Source of the DNA: Leishmania donovani
Taxonomy: Eukaryota > Euglenozoa > Kinetoplastea > Trypanosomatida > Trypanosomatidae
Assembly (NCBI RefSeq): GCF_000227135.1
Contig: NC_018246.1
Span: forward strand, 97,501 to 161,500
Reading direction: 5' to 3'
DNA length: 64,000 nt
A program made the translations under genes and the position numbers. Below, one piece after another: positions 21,303 through 31,308 of this stretch; the first letter of the stretch is position 1, and every line of letters begins with the position of its first letter. The notes beneath the pieces were generated by a model that saw only the letters and a program-made list of their open reading frames with translations, searched no databases and was not told where the DNA came from.

Positions 21303-22061
21303 ATGGAAATCCACAAGTCCACGAACCTGCTGGACGGCTTCCTGTCGTCGCTGTCCATGATTCTTGTGAGTGAGATTGGTGACAAGACCTTCTTCATCGC
21401 GTGCCTCATGGCGATGCGCCACCCGAAGCTGACGGTATACATTGGCGCCCTCGGCGCCCTAGCTGCAATGACGATACTGTCGGCGCTGATGGGCGTCGTG
21501 GTGCCCAACCTGCTCTCTGTGCAGGTGACGCAGGTGCTGGCGGTGGTGCTCTTTATGGTGTTTGGCTGCAAGATCCTGTACGACGAGCTGATCCGCAAGA
21601 AGGCTGACGACGAGGAGAGCGAGGACGAGATGACGGAGGCTGCTGCGGCGTTGCGCCGTCGCGATCCGAACGATCCGGCTGAGACGGGTAGCATGGCGTC
21701 GTCGGCCTACGTAAGCGCGCCGGCTCGCCGCTGGCGCAAGCTGCTCAACCCCGTCATGGTAGAGGCGTTCACGCTAACCTTCGTTGCCGAATGGGGAGAC
21801 CGCAGCCAGCTGGCTACGATTGCGCTGGCAGCCGCGAAGAACCCGTACGGTGTGACAGTCGGCGGTATTCTCGGCCACGCTCTCTGCACCGGCGGCGCCG
21901 TTGTGTGCGGCAACCTCATCGCGCAGCGCGTGTCCATGAAGACGGTGAACATCGTTGGCGGCGTTCTTTTTATCATGTTCGGTCTCGTGACCTTGTACGA
22001 ACTGACTTATGGGGAGCATGAGATCTCCAAGACCCACGAGCGCCCCGCGAGGACGGAGTAG
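21303..22061 (+). CDS. GDT1: GDT1/TMEM165 (UPF0016) family cation/proton antiporter
   Basis: 252 aa, close to yeast Gdt1 in size. The family has two repeated halves, each with an E-x-G-D-(K/R)-(S/T) motif that forms the cation path. Both are present: EIGDKT at residues 24-29 and EWGDRS at 163-168. Six hydrophobic segments are visible, three per half, joined by an acidic cytosolic loop (about residues 98-140, DDEESEDEM). Known members move Ca2+/Mn2+ into the Golgi or related acidic compartments in exchange for H+ and support glycosylation. In this parasite a Golgi or acidocalcisome location is an inference. There is no long N-terminal targeting extension. The frame is open further upstream, but ATG 21303 is the first Met next to the homologous region and follows acceptor AGs. 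Confidence 0.93.
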   Translation: MEIHKSTNLLDGFLSSLSMILVSEIGDKTFFIACLMAMRHPKLTVYIGALGALAAMTILSALMGVVVPNLLSVQVTQVLAVVLFMVFGCKILYDELIRKKADDEESEDEMTEAAAALRRRDPNDPAETGSMASSAYVSAPARRWRKLLNPVMVEAFTLTFVAEWGDRSQLATIALAAAKNPYGVTVGGILGHALCTGGAVVCGNLIAQRVSMKTVNIVGGVLFIMFGLVTLYELTYGEHEISKTHERPARTE

Positions 22062-22851
22062 TCAGTGCGGAAGGGGTAAGCACACACACGTTCACAGGCA
22101 GCACCTCACAGCGCCGCCGCGCAGCTTCACGACAGCACAGAGGATTGTGTCCATTGCGCGCTCTCTCTCCTGCCTCCTCTCCCTGCCTCCAAGCACTTTT
22201 TTGTTCTGCTCTAAACCGGTTTCGTTGTGACTACGTTGTCTCACTCTCTCTCGTTGCCGTTATGTGCCTGTGTGCCGCTCCGCTTCTCTTGCTGGCTGGT
22301 GTTGCTTGTCAGATAGCAGCAGCCCTCCCCAACCCGTTTCTCCTTTGGACGTTCGACTTTTTCCTTTTTTTTGCTTTCCATCCCGTTGCGTTGTTACCGC
22401 ACGTAGTTGCTTGCATGCGGCAGGCGCCCCCTACCCCTCTCCCTCGTCGAGTGCATGCCCTCCGCCCGCCCCTGCCCTCCTCCTTGTATGGCTTTCTTCC
22501 ACGGTCATCCATGAGGAGCGACTAAGGTAAAGCGCGCGCGGATGGGGGGGGCGTCTGTGCGTGTGCGCATGAAAGAGAGCGAGAGCGAGGGTAAGGGAGG
22601 GGGGGCCGAGCAGGCGCTGCGGCTTTTCTCACTGATTATCTCGTCCTTTATGGAGCACTCGTGTGTGTGTCTGCGTTTTCGTCGCTGTTCTTCATTGCTC
22701 TTTCTTCTTGGTGCTGTCGCGTCTCTGTCCGCTGGATTCATTCCCTGCCACTGCTGTGTAGGTCCGTTCAACCGGCGAGTGTCGGACTTCTCGTCTCTTG
22801 GGGGATCATGGCAGTGGCGAGCACCCTTTGCGCGTGCGTCATGTGGTTGGT
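22062..22851. other. 3' region of the GDT1-family gene
   Basis: CT-rich sequence without a coding frame; presumed 3' UTR leading into the SIDER-like element. Confidence 0.6.
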
Positions 22852-23501
22852 GGCAGAGCGATGCCCCTTTCAGCCGAGGCCACTTGCCAGGTCTCTCTGT
22901 TTGATCTTTATGTTCTTTCTTTTTCTTCTTTGAACGCCGCCCTGATGACAGGGGATACCCTTCAACGCGTGGCATCTCAGGGTCTGGCACACCCGCCCTC
23001 TGTGGGGCAGCTGAGTAGCCCCCCGCCCCTGTCNNNNNNNNNNNNNNNNNNNNNNNNNNNNNNNNNNNNNNNNNNNNNNNNNNNNNNNNNNNNNNNNNNN
23101 NNNNNNNNNNNNNNNNNNNNNNNNNNNNNNNNCAACGCGTGGCATCTCAGGGTCTGGCACACCCGCCCTCTGTGGGGCAGCTGAGTAGCCCCCCGCCCCT
23201 GTCCCCCGCCAGTGCCGAAGCACTTCTGGTGCTGGTAGGGCCAGGCACCTACGGCGTGTGGGGCAGAGCGATGCCCCTTTCAGCCGAGGCCACTTGCCAG
23301 GTCTCTCTGTTTGATCTTTATGTTCTTTCTTTTTCTTCTTTGAACGCCGCCCTGATGACAGGGGATACCCTTCAACGCGTGGCATCTCAGGGTCTGGCAC
23401 ACCCGCCCTCTGTGGGGCAGCTGAGTAGCCCCCCGCCCCTGTCCCCCGCCAGTGCCGAAGCACTTCTGGTGCTGGTAGGGCCAGGCACCTACGGCGTGTG
23501 G
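22852..23501. repeat. 240-bp tandem duplication across the 5' edge of the SIDER-like element
   Basis: A unit of about 240 bp (clean copy 23262-23501) begins in unique flank and ends inside the element. The first copy starts at 22852, is interrupted by the N-gap, and resumes at 23133, running to 23261, where it joins the second copy at GTGTGG/GGCAGAG. The pre-gap part reaches unit position 181 and the post-gap part starts at 111, so the N-gap probably hides a 71-bp contig overlap while the tandem duplication itself looks real. Confidence 0.65.
23034..23132. other. Assembly gap (99 N) in the SIDER-like region
   Basis: Flanks overlap: the last 71 bases before the gap (22963-23033) equal the first bases after it (23133-23203). 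It lies within the tandemly duplicated segment. Confidence 0.85.
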
Positions 23502-23901
23502 GAGGTCAGAGCGACTTATCGCTACTGATGTCGGCATCCAGGTCGTATATAACGCTGCGCCGGAGCGATCTGCGACTGTGAACACGACTGTGCCATCCAT
23601 ATGGTAGGCGACGTGTGAGCGTGACTCGAGCGTATCTCGCCCAGCCCTCACTGCCCTGCTGGTGGGGTGGGGCGCCTGTGTGCCACCCGGAGGGTGATGC
23701 GCCGGGTGGCGAGCAGCACAATGGGAAGCGACTGTGAGGCAGCCTGCTTGGTGGGCGGGTGGGCAGAGTTTGAGGCAGAGACGGCGCTCCGATGACTGTG
23801 TCGGCGCATTGCTGTAACGCGCTTCTAGCGCTGCTTCGCACCGCGCGGAATGGGGGCCTGTGGCAGGCCGGGCGATGGAGTGGTGTGACGTTCCGCTCGT
23901 G

Positions 23902-24000
23902 NNNNNNNNNNNNNNNNNNNNNNNNNNNNNNNNNNNNNNNNNNNNNNNNNNNNNNNNNNNNNNNNNNNNNNNNNNNNNNNNNNNNNNNNNNNNNNNNNNN
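23902..24000. other. Assembly gap (99 N) with duplicated flanks
   Basis: The 296 bases 23606-23901 are repeated at 24001-24296 with no difference that I can see. This indicates an unmerged contig overlap. Confidence 0.9.
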
Positions 24001-24307
24001 AGGCGACGTGTGAGCGTGACTCGAGCGTATCTCGCCCAGCCCTCACTGCCCTGCTGGTGGGGTGGGGCGCCTGTGTGCCACCCGGAGGGTGATGCGCCGG
24101 GTGGCGAGCAGCACAATGGGAAGCGACTGTGAGGCAGCCTGCTTGGTGGGCGGGTGGGCAGAGTTTGAGGCAGAGACGGCGCTCCGATGACTGTGTCGGC
24201 GCATTGCTGTAACGCGCTTCTAGCGCTGCTTCGCACCGCGCGGAATGGGGGCCTGTGGCAGGCCGGGCGATGGAGTGGTGTGACGTTCCGCTCGTGCTGT
24301 ATGGCGG

Positions 24308-25304
24308 AGACCGTATACGCTTAGAAATGAAAGGAGAATAAGCCTAGCGACATGAAGATTTAAGAAGGGAATGGGTGGGGAGTATGAAGGAGAAGATGAA
24401 ACAGGGCGGAGAGGGCAGCGTACAGACGTGGCTTGCGATTAGGTGCCTTTACTTGTGGCTCGCCTCCATCCTTGCATCGAGGGCGTGCACGTGCTGTGCC
24501 TCGCTGCTCTCTTCTCTCTCGCGCGTATTCTTTCGGTCCATCTCTGTCTTTTCCCTCCCTCACCGGTACGGTAAACTCTAAGGGCCAACGCTGATGATGC
24601 GACTCGGTGAGTACGCGGATAGAACACCGTGCAAAAGGAAGATGGACGCAGCTCACTCGCTGCTGCATCCCTGTCCTCCCTCCCTCCCCTCCCCTCCATG
24701 TCGCTGCGAGACGCCCATGCGATAAGCACTGGCTTATCAGGAAGGAAAGCGCTGCTGCTCTTCATCTTTTTTATGTGTGGTTGCTGCTGCTGTTTTTGCT
24801 TGTGGATCGGCTAACGCAGACCCACGTACACGCTCACTCTCCCCACCGACACGACCCCCACCATTCTCTCATCTTCCTCTGCTGCGTCGTCTCTATGCGT
24901 TTCTCCATTCTCCACAACCCCCATTTCACTTGCACACACACGCGCGGCGCACATGCCGTATACGCGTTGGTGTGCTGAACCGCGTCTGTCTGCGATGTTT
25001 TCTCTTCGCACCTGTGTGCTGCCTTTCTGCACTCGACGTGTATATGTTGTCTTAGAGAAGTAAGAACCCTCTCAAAAAAAAAAAAAAAACTACGCGTGGC
25101 GACCAGCACTGGCTGCGCACTCCCCCAACATCCGCAGCAGCAACCACACAGCCGCCATTGAGGCTACGGCGCGCACGACGTCGTCACTGTTTCTCCCCTC
25201 TCGCTCGCTCGCTCTTCCGTCGCTTCCACCGACGCTCTCACGGCGTGTGGTCGTGTCGACTGGCGCAGTTGTGTCGGTGAGGAGGAGAGCTTCCGCGTTC
25301 CTTC
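24308..25304. other. Spacer upstream of IFT52
   Basis: Spacer with an A run near 25073-25089 and CT-rich stretches. No credible coding frame. Confidence 0.6.
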
Positions 25305-25349
25305 TCACGCTCTCTCTTCGAGTGATCTCTGCTCTCTCGCCCTTTCAAG
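25305..25349 (+). promoter_or_regulatory. Candidate trans-splice acceptor for IFT52
   Basis: CT tract ending CCCTTTCAAG, with AG at 25348-25349, 47 nt upstream of ATG 25397. Confidence 0.5.
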
Positions 25350-25396
25350 CATCCCTTACCCGCATACAAGTAAACGTGCCTTGCCGCAGCCCTACC

Positions 25397-27418
25397 ATGG
25401 CGGAGGTGGCTTCACCGTACCGTGGCAGGGTAAAGGAGATGTGGTCGGCACCGACGGCAGATGTAGAGAGCGAAGCCGCCGCCGCCGCCGCCGCGCCGCC
25501 GCCGACGCAGCAGAGAAAGGTGTGCTTTAACGTGTGCCGCCAGGAGCCGTACCACCCAAGCAAAGGGTACCGGCACCTCGCGCGGAAGCTGCGGCAGGGC
25601 GGCACGGTAGAAATAAACAAGGAGGACATCACGCTGGACCGCTTGAGCACCAGCGACATCGTCCTCTTCCCTGCGCCGCAGACGCCCTTCTCGGAGGAGG
25701 ACCTCACGGTGATTCGGCAGTACGTGGAAGGTGGCGGCTCTGCCATGATCCTCCTAGGTGACGGCCACGGGGGGCAGTACTCGTACCTCAATAAGACCCT
25801 CGACGACTGGACAGGGATTACCATCAATGAGGATTGCGTCGTGCGCACAGTTCTGCACCGCTACCTGCATCCCAAGGAGGTGTGCGTAACCAACGGCATC
25901 ACAAACCGCGCCATCAATAAGGCCGCTGGCAAGAAGGTGTTCGGCGCCGTGGGCGGGTCGACGAGCAGCGGCTTCGGTGGCGGGACGGGCAGCATCGGGG
26001 CGAAGGGCGTCACCACCATGGGCATCGGCTCCACGCTCATGACGCTCAACCGCACGGTCGGTGCTGGGCAGGCAACAAACGCGGCGCGACTCGCGCAGAG
26101 CGCCACCGCGGGAAGTGCTGCGGCCATAGCTGTCGATGAGGCCGAACAGGAGGCCACCAGTCTGGTCTTTGTGTATCCATATGGCCTCACCTTCAACGTG
26201 CAGCGGCCCGCCATCCCGCTCCTCAGCAGTGGTTTCATGGCGTACCCGCTGAACCGCCCGATCGCGGCGGCGTGGGAGTGTCCAAAGGTGGCTGAGCACC
26301 TTGGCCGTCGCAAGCAGGGCAAGCTGCTGATAATCGGGTCGGCGCAGCTCTTCGATGACGCGTGGATTGAGAAAGAGGAGAACAGCACACTCGCCTCCAT
26401 CCTCTTCGACTACCTTGACCACAAGCTGAAGCTGAACCAGATCGATGCCGACGAGCCGGATATTACGGACTACCATCACCTTCCTGATACCGCCTCCCTA
26501 TCCGAGCGGTTGCGCGTCGCTGTAGAGCAGCACGAGGAGCTGCCGCGTGATTTTACGCAGCTGTTCGAGCTAGATTCGTTCAAGATCGACACAGACAAAA
26601 TACCAGATGTGGTGGACACCTACTCGAAGCTGTCCGTGAAGGTAGAGCCGCTGACACTGATCCCGCCGGAGTTCCAGACGCCGCTGCCGCCGGTGAAGCC
26701 CGCCGTTTTTGAGGCGATTCACCGCGACCCGCCCCCGCCTGGACTGGACCTCTTCGATCTGGACGAGGAGTTCGCGCCGGAGCGGGTCCGACTCAGCCAG
26801 CTCACGAACAAGTGCAAGGCGGATGACGTGGAGTACTACATCTTGCAGGCGGCGGAGGTGATGGGAGTAACGAAGAAATTACGCAGCCCACGAAACCGCG
26901 ACCCGCGCGCGCTACTCGACTACGTGTTCCGCCAAGTGGTAGAGTACAAGAAGGTGAACAGCGGCCCTGTCGCGCCGCAGGAGGCCAGACATGGCGATGC
27001 CGCCTCTAGGGTGGCCGCGGCAGACAACGCCGCTGCCGCCGCCGCCGCGGAGAACATGATGCGCGTGATTCGCGTCAGCAACGACGGCACCGGCGACGCG
27101 ACCCCGTTCGACGAGAACCCACTCTGGAACCTCTACCTAGAGGCGGACTTCGCAAAGGGCACCATCGAGGGTAACCTGCAACTGCTGCAGGACTCGAGCC
27201 GCTTCGGTGCACAGGAGGCGCGCATCGAGGGCGACATCAAGCCGCCAGGCGAGCGTGAGTACCCGATGGAGTGGGGCGTCGTGCTAGACGCCGCCGATGG
27301 CGAGCAGATCATCTACGTGTTCTTAGGAATGATCCAAGGCAACCAGCTGCGCGGCGTGTGTGAGCAGGGTGGCGGCGGCAACACCCGCAACTTCCTATAT
27401 ACGCTAGAAGAGCTGTAG
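25397..27418 (+). CDS. IFT52: Intraflagellar transport protein IFT52
   Basis: 673 aa; animal and algal IFT52 are about 440-450 aa. IFT52 is a core IFT-B1 subunit that bridges IFT70, IFT88 and IFT46 in the anterograde train of the flagellum. The N-terminal GIFT domain (from KVCFNVCR, about residue 41) has FHPKE-like LHPKEVCVTNG and AINKAAGKK. FVYPYGLTF...YPLNRPI and the C-terminal IFT46-binding part (ELFDLDEEF-type block, LFDLDEEFAPERVRLSQLTNK) follow, ending near residue 520. Two additions are unusual: a Gly/Ser/Ala-rich insert of about 65 residues (about 182-250) inside the GIFT domain, and a C-terminal extension of about 150 residues with an ordered, beta-rich-looking end (about 577-673). 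Start ATG 25397 follows the acceptor at 25348-25349. IFT80 is the next gene. Confidence 0.97.
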   Translation: MAEVASPYRGRVKEMWSAPTADVESEAAAAAAAPPPTQQRKVCFNVCRQEPYHPSKGYRHLARKLRQGGTVEINKEDITLDRLSTSDIVLFPAPQTPFSEEDLTVIRQYVEGGGSAMILLGDGHGGQYSYLNKTLDDWTGITINEDCVVRTVLHRYLHPKEVCVTNGITNRAINKAAGKKVFGAVGGSTSSGFGGGTGSIGAKGVTTMGIGSTLMTLNRTVGAGQATNAARLAQSATAGSAAAIAVDEAEQEATSLVFVYPYGLTFNVQRPAIPLLSSGFMAYPLNRPIAAAWECPKVAEHLGRRKQGKLLIIGSAQLFDDAWIEKEENSTLASILFDYLDHKLKLNQIDADEPDITDYHHLPDTASLSERLRVAVEQHEELPRDFTQLFELDSFKIDTDKIPDVVDTYSKLSVKVEPLTLIPPEFQTPLPPVKPAVFEAIHRDPPPPGLDLFDLDEEFAPERVRLSQLTNKCKADDVEYYILQAAEVMGVTKKLRSPRNRDPRALLDYVFRQVVEYKKVNSGPVAPQEARHGDAASRVAAADNAAAAAAAENMMRVIRVSNDGTGDATPFDENPLWNLYLEADFAKGTIEGNLQLLQDSSRFGAQEARIEGDIKPPGEREYPMEWGVVLDAADGEQIIYVFLGMIQGNQLRGVCEQGGGGNTRNFLYTLEEL

Positions 27419-28825
27419 CGCGGAAGCGGCGGCTGGGCGACTGTAGTTTGCCGGCGTCTCTATCTAGCGAGCACAGTGTATATATATACATATTTTTTCT
27501 GTTGTTCTCTTGCCTCGCCGCTCGTCGTTGCGTGTGCGCCCCCCTCCCTCCTTACCGTTCTCGCACAGTCTTACCCCCTCTTACATGGGATTTTACTCGT
27601 TCTCGGCCTCCCGGCGTATGCGTGTAGTGCACGCGTCTTGGTTGTGCGTGCATTAGGACGTTTATGCCTTCCCGCCTTTTACCCCGTGTGCATGTGTGCG
27701 TGCGCGTCTTCAGCCACCCCAGTGCTCCCTTCTCTTCCTCGTTTCGCCATCGCGCTTTTTTGTTGCTGCACCCCTCGTGGACAGTTTCGCAGGTGAAGAT
27801 TGTGCATAGCTGCCTGGTCATATTGCGTATGTGTGTGTAGAAGTGTATCGTGATGTCAGTGATGTTGATGTATGTGCGCGTGTGCTATGCTTCTTTCTCC
27901 CCCCCTCCCCCCAAACGCGTGGCGAGGTTCGCCGTCGCACACGGCGAACGAGGCGCACCTGTGTGCGTGTGCGTGCAGCCAAGCAACGGAGGACGATATG
28001 GAAGCGAGCGACTCGCTAGGGAGGGTGAGCGAAGGAGAGTTGGGAAGGGTGTGCATCATGTTACAGGAGGAGCGCCTTTATGTTTTCTGATGTAGATAAG
28101 CGTGCCCGCCCCCCTCCTCACTCCCCCTACCCTTCCCTTCCTTTCGCGGGGATCCGTGGGTTAATGCGCCGCACACCGTGGGATGAAGGCGGCGCGCTCC
28201 AAATACGCACCAGACAAGAGAAGGGTAAGAACAACGGAAAAAAAAAGTTCAGCTCAGCAAGCAGCATGTGCAGAGTCACTGCGTGTGCTTGCCGATCGTG
28301 TAACCGACGAGGGTGGCTGCTAGGATGACAGCGGAGGCAGCAGCACATGGTAGCGCCGCTATTCGTCTGCGTTCGCCCTCGTTGGGCAAGTGGGGCAAGC
28401 GAATCTGCTAGTGGGGCATCGTGGAGCGAGTCGATGCCAGTGATGACGACAGGAAGTGGGTCGGGGGGTAGCGCTAACTAGAACTGTATGCCCTTTCGCG
28501 TCCTCTGATCCCTCTCGCTCTCCGATTTGCCCGCACACGGCCGTTCTCGATGCACTCGCGCATGCTACCCTCTCTCGTACCATCCCTCTTTCCCCCTTCC
28601 CTCTGCGGGTCACACTGCTGACCTCGCGCGTGTCTCACAAGGACAAAGGAGAAGTGCATTCGCCGAGTAGTCGAACCTGAAGCATCCCCACGACCCTCCC
28701 CCCGCCGTCTCAAGAGGCTCTTCAAAATAGAGGCCGTGCCCGCAAGAACGCACGGATAAAATCAACGAACGTACGGCCGCAAACACGCACACATACACAG
28801 GAGGAGGGGGCGTGCCACCAGAAGC
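27419..28825. other. Spacer between IFT52 and IFT80
   Basis: CT-rich and GC-mixed spacer with a short TA run near 27478-27488. No coding frame or RNA gene that I can support. Confidence 0.6.
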
Positions 28826-28899
28826 GTTCTCTTTTCTCTTTCTCTGTGTTTCTGTCTGCTTCGTTCCCGCTCGCTACGTGACGGGAATCATATCGGAAG
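28826..28899 (+). promoter_or_regulatory. Candidate trans-splice acceptor for IFT80
   Basis: CT tract 28826-28870 followed by the first AG at 28898-28899, 54 nt upstream of ATG 28954. Confidence 0.5.
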
Positions 28900-28953
28900 G
28901 CCGGTTCCGAGTCGCCCTTCTTCCTTTGGACACGCGCACCTCGGAGAGACGAG

Positions 28954-31308
28954 ATGCGGCTGAACATCACATCTGCAAAGGAACGCCACGGGGAGGCGTG
29001 CACGACTGTCGCCGTCTCACTAAACGGCGACATCATCAGCGGTAGCGACGACTTCACTGTTCGCCGATGGAACGCCAATGGGGAGGCGCTAGGGGTGGTG
29101 AAGGAGTTTGATAGCTGCGTGACCTTCGTGACGTGGGTGCCGAGGGTGGGGCGCGGTGCGCGTCTGGCCCGTGGCGCGGCAGCGGAGACGCGTGAGGGGC
29201 GTGACAACTGCCTTGTCGCGTGTGCCGATGGCAGCTTTTCCTTCGTGAACACGGCGAGCGGGCGAGTGGAGCGGACTATCGAGGCGCACGCTGGCAGCAT
29301 TACGGCCGCTGTCTACCCCGCCGACGGCTCCTCCATCATCACGGCCGGCGAGGACGGGTGCGTGAAGGTGTGGTCGCAGGCCGGCATCCCTCGCACGACT
29401 CTTGCCAACGCTGGCCGGTGCATCAACGCGCTCTGCTGGGGTACGGAGGCGGCCGAGCTGGGCGGTGACTGTGTGTTGTACGCCGTAGGCAGCGACGTTG
29501 TCATCAAGCCGCTGAACCCTGCCATGAAGAAGCAGATCAAGTGGAAGGCGCACAAAGGCGTTGTGCTGTGCGCGGACTGGTCGCGCATGAGCGGCATGAT
29601 CGTGACGGGCGGCGAGGACGGCGCCTACAAGGTGTGGGACCCGTGTGGCTGCAGCATCTTCGTCTCTGCCGCTGGCGAGCACCCCATTACGTCTGTGCGC
29701 TTTGCCGCCGATGGTGAGAGCTTCGCCGTCGGCTCCTTCATGAACGTGCGGGTGTGCGACAAGACCGGCTGGAGCCACTCCTACGAGCGCACCACCGAGG
29801 GCAGCGCGATGGCGCTGGACTGGATGCCAGATGGTACGCAGATGATCCTCGGCAACGGCACTGGCGCGCTTAGCATTGCGCAGATCGTGGACCGCAAGGT
29901 GAGTTGGGGGCCCTACACCGTCACCCTCCTTGATAGCCGCCGGCTTACCGTGCAAGACGTGGTCAAAGACACGGTGCAGGAAATCGAACTGGCGGACAAG
30001 GTGATCAAGCTAGAGCTTGGCTGCGGCTACCTCGTCGTGTGCACGACAACGCAGTGCTGCTGCTACCCCATGGACCGCTTGAACGCGCCAGTGCAGTTCG
30101 ACCTGCGCGACCCCGTCATCTCGATCATTCTCGGGCCGCGCCAGTTCCTGCTGGCCGACTGCAGCCAGGGGCTGCAGGTGTACTCGTACGAGGGCCGCCA
30201 GATCAGCGTGCTGCGTCTGCAGGTCACTTTGAAGCCGGAGATCATGACAACAAACCTGCTGTCGCTGTCCCCGGACACCGTGGCGATGCGCAACCCGGCC
30301 GACGCTAACCGCATCCTCTTCTTCGATGTGAACAGCGGTAAGCCCTTCGACGCCGCCTCTGTAGCCCACCACCTCGACATCGTCTCGGTTCACCTCTCCC
30401 AGTCCGGCTCCCTGCACGACCGCAAGATCGCCTTCATTGACCGCAACAACGACTTGTACTTTGGCCCCGTGCACACCCAGCTCGGCTTCCATAAGCTGTC
30501 AACGATGACGACCAGCGTGACATGGCACGACGCCCACGAAACCCTTGCCGCCATCGCAGACGGTCACCTTGCAACGTGGTACTACCCCTCCACCATCTTC
30601 ACCGATCGCGATTTGTTGTCGCTCACCAAGACCGTGCGCGACGGCGGCCACACCGAGTTCACGCGGAACGACCGCATCACACACTTTCACCACACCCGCG
30701 TCCTGGTGCGGCGCGGCGGCGATGGTGCGCTGCTGACGCTGCCTGTCTCGCCGTACACCGTGATGATCTTCCAGCTTGTCACGCAGAAGAACAACTGGGA
30801 CGGCGCCACGCGACTGGCACGTTTCCTGAAGGACCCGTTGCTGTGGGCGGTGCTGACCGCTCTGGCACTGCGAGCCGGCGAGCTGAACGTGGCCGAGATC
30901 GGCTACGGCGCCCTCAGCGACCTGGCCAAGGTACGGTACATTCACTACATCAAGGGCATCCCGACGCCGGAGGCGCGGCAGGCGGAGCTTGCACTTTTCC
31001 AGCACCGCCCCGCCGAGGCGGAGCGCATCTTGCTGCAAGCCGGGCTCGTCTACCGCTCCATTGACATGAACACGCGTCTGTTCAAGTGGGAGCGGGCACT
31101 GGAGATCGCAAAGGAGCGCAAGACGCATCTGGACACGGTGCTGGGCCGCAGGGAGCGCTACCTGCAGGAGGTCTCCCAGAAGGAAACGCTCGCCCCGTTC
31201 AAGGACCTGTCCGGCAAGATAAAGGTTGACTGGGCGGTAATTGAGGAGAAGGTAAAGCAGGAGGTCATCAAGGAGTCGGAGCGGCCGAACGCGAAGCCAT
31301 ATGCGTAG
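28954..31308 (+). CDS. IFT80: Intraflagellar transport protein IFT80
   Basis: 784 aa, nearly the length of human IFT80 (777). It is a peripheral IFT-B2 subunit needed for flagellum assembly. The N-terminus MRLNITSAKE matches MRLKIS of the animal protein. Two WD40 propellers follow: the first with repeats such as ISGSDDFTVRRWN, ITAGEDGCVKVWS and VTGGEDGAYKVWD, then FAVGSFMNVRVCDKTGWS, a strong IFT80 signature. The second runs to about residue 590. The C-terminal helical repeats include LLQAGLVYRSIDMN and WERALEIAKERKTHLDTVLG, again close to the animal sequence. There is no frameshift or truncation. It directly follows IFT52; in a trypanosomatid this need not imply co-regulation, but both proteins act in the same complex. 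Confidence 0.97.
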   Translation: MRLNITSAKERHGEACTTVAVSLNGDIISGSDDFTVRRWNANGEALGVVKEFDSCVTFVTWVPRVGRGARLARGAAAETREGRDNCLVACADGSFSFVNTASGRVERTIEAHAGSITAAVYPADGSSIITAGEDGCVKVWSQAGIPRTTLANAGRCINALCWGTEAAELGGDCVLYAVGSDVVIKPLNPAMKKQIKWKAHKGVVLCADWSRMSGMIVTGGEDGAYKVWDPCGCSIFVSAAGEHPITSVRFAADGESFAVGSFMNVRVCDKTGWSHSYERTTEGSAMALDWMPDGTQMILGNGTGALSIAQIVDRKVSWGPYTVTLLDSRRLTVQDVVKDTVQEIELADKVIKLELGCGYLVVCTTTQCCCYPMDRLNAPVQFDLRDPVISIILGPRQFLLADCSQGLQVYSYEGRQISVLRLQVTLKPEIMTTNLLSLSPDTVAMRNPADANRILFFDVNSGKPFDAASVAHHLDIVSVHLSQSGSLHDRKIAFIDRNNDLYFGPVHTQLGFHKLSTMTTSVTWHDAHETLAAIADGHLATWYYPSTIFTDRDLLSLTKTVRDGGHTEFTRNDRITHFHHTRVLVRRGGDGALLTLPVSPYTVMIFQLVTQKNNWDGATRLARFLKDPLLWAVLTALALRAGELNVAEIGYGALSDLAKVRYIHYIKGIPTPEARQAELALFQHRPAEAERILLQAGLVYRSIDMNTRLFKWERALEIAKERKTHLDTVLGRRERYLQEVSQKETLAPFKDLSGKIKVDWAVIEEKVKQEVIKESERPNAKPYA

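Larger units (their letters stand above)
22940..24307 (+). mobile_element. SIDER-like short retroposon, copy 1
   Basis: Same sequence as 46053-46627, about 99% identical over the shared 540 bp. Its length here is inflated by a tandem duplication, two N-gaps and a 296-bp duplicated flank; the underlying element is about 0.56 kb. The 5' end has CAACG, then CAGGGTCT, resembling the signature shared by ingi/L1Tc and the SIDER elements of Leishmania as I know it. Size and a position downstream of a coding region also fit SIDER. A clear poly(A) tail is not visible; homology stops at ATGGCGG (24301-24307). SIDER2 elements in 3' UTRs are known to promote mRNA decay. The assignment to SIDER is from memory of the signature, not from a search. 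Confidence 0.6.
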
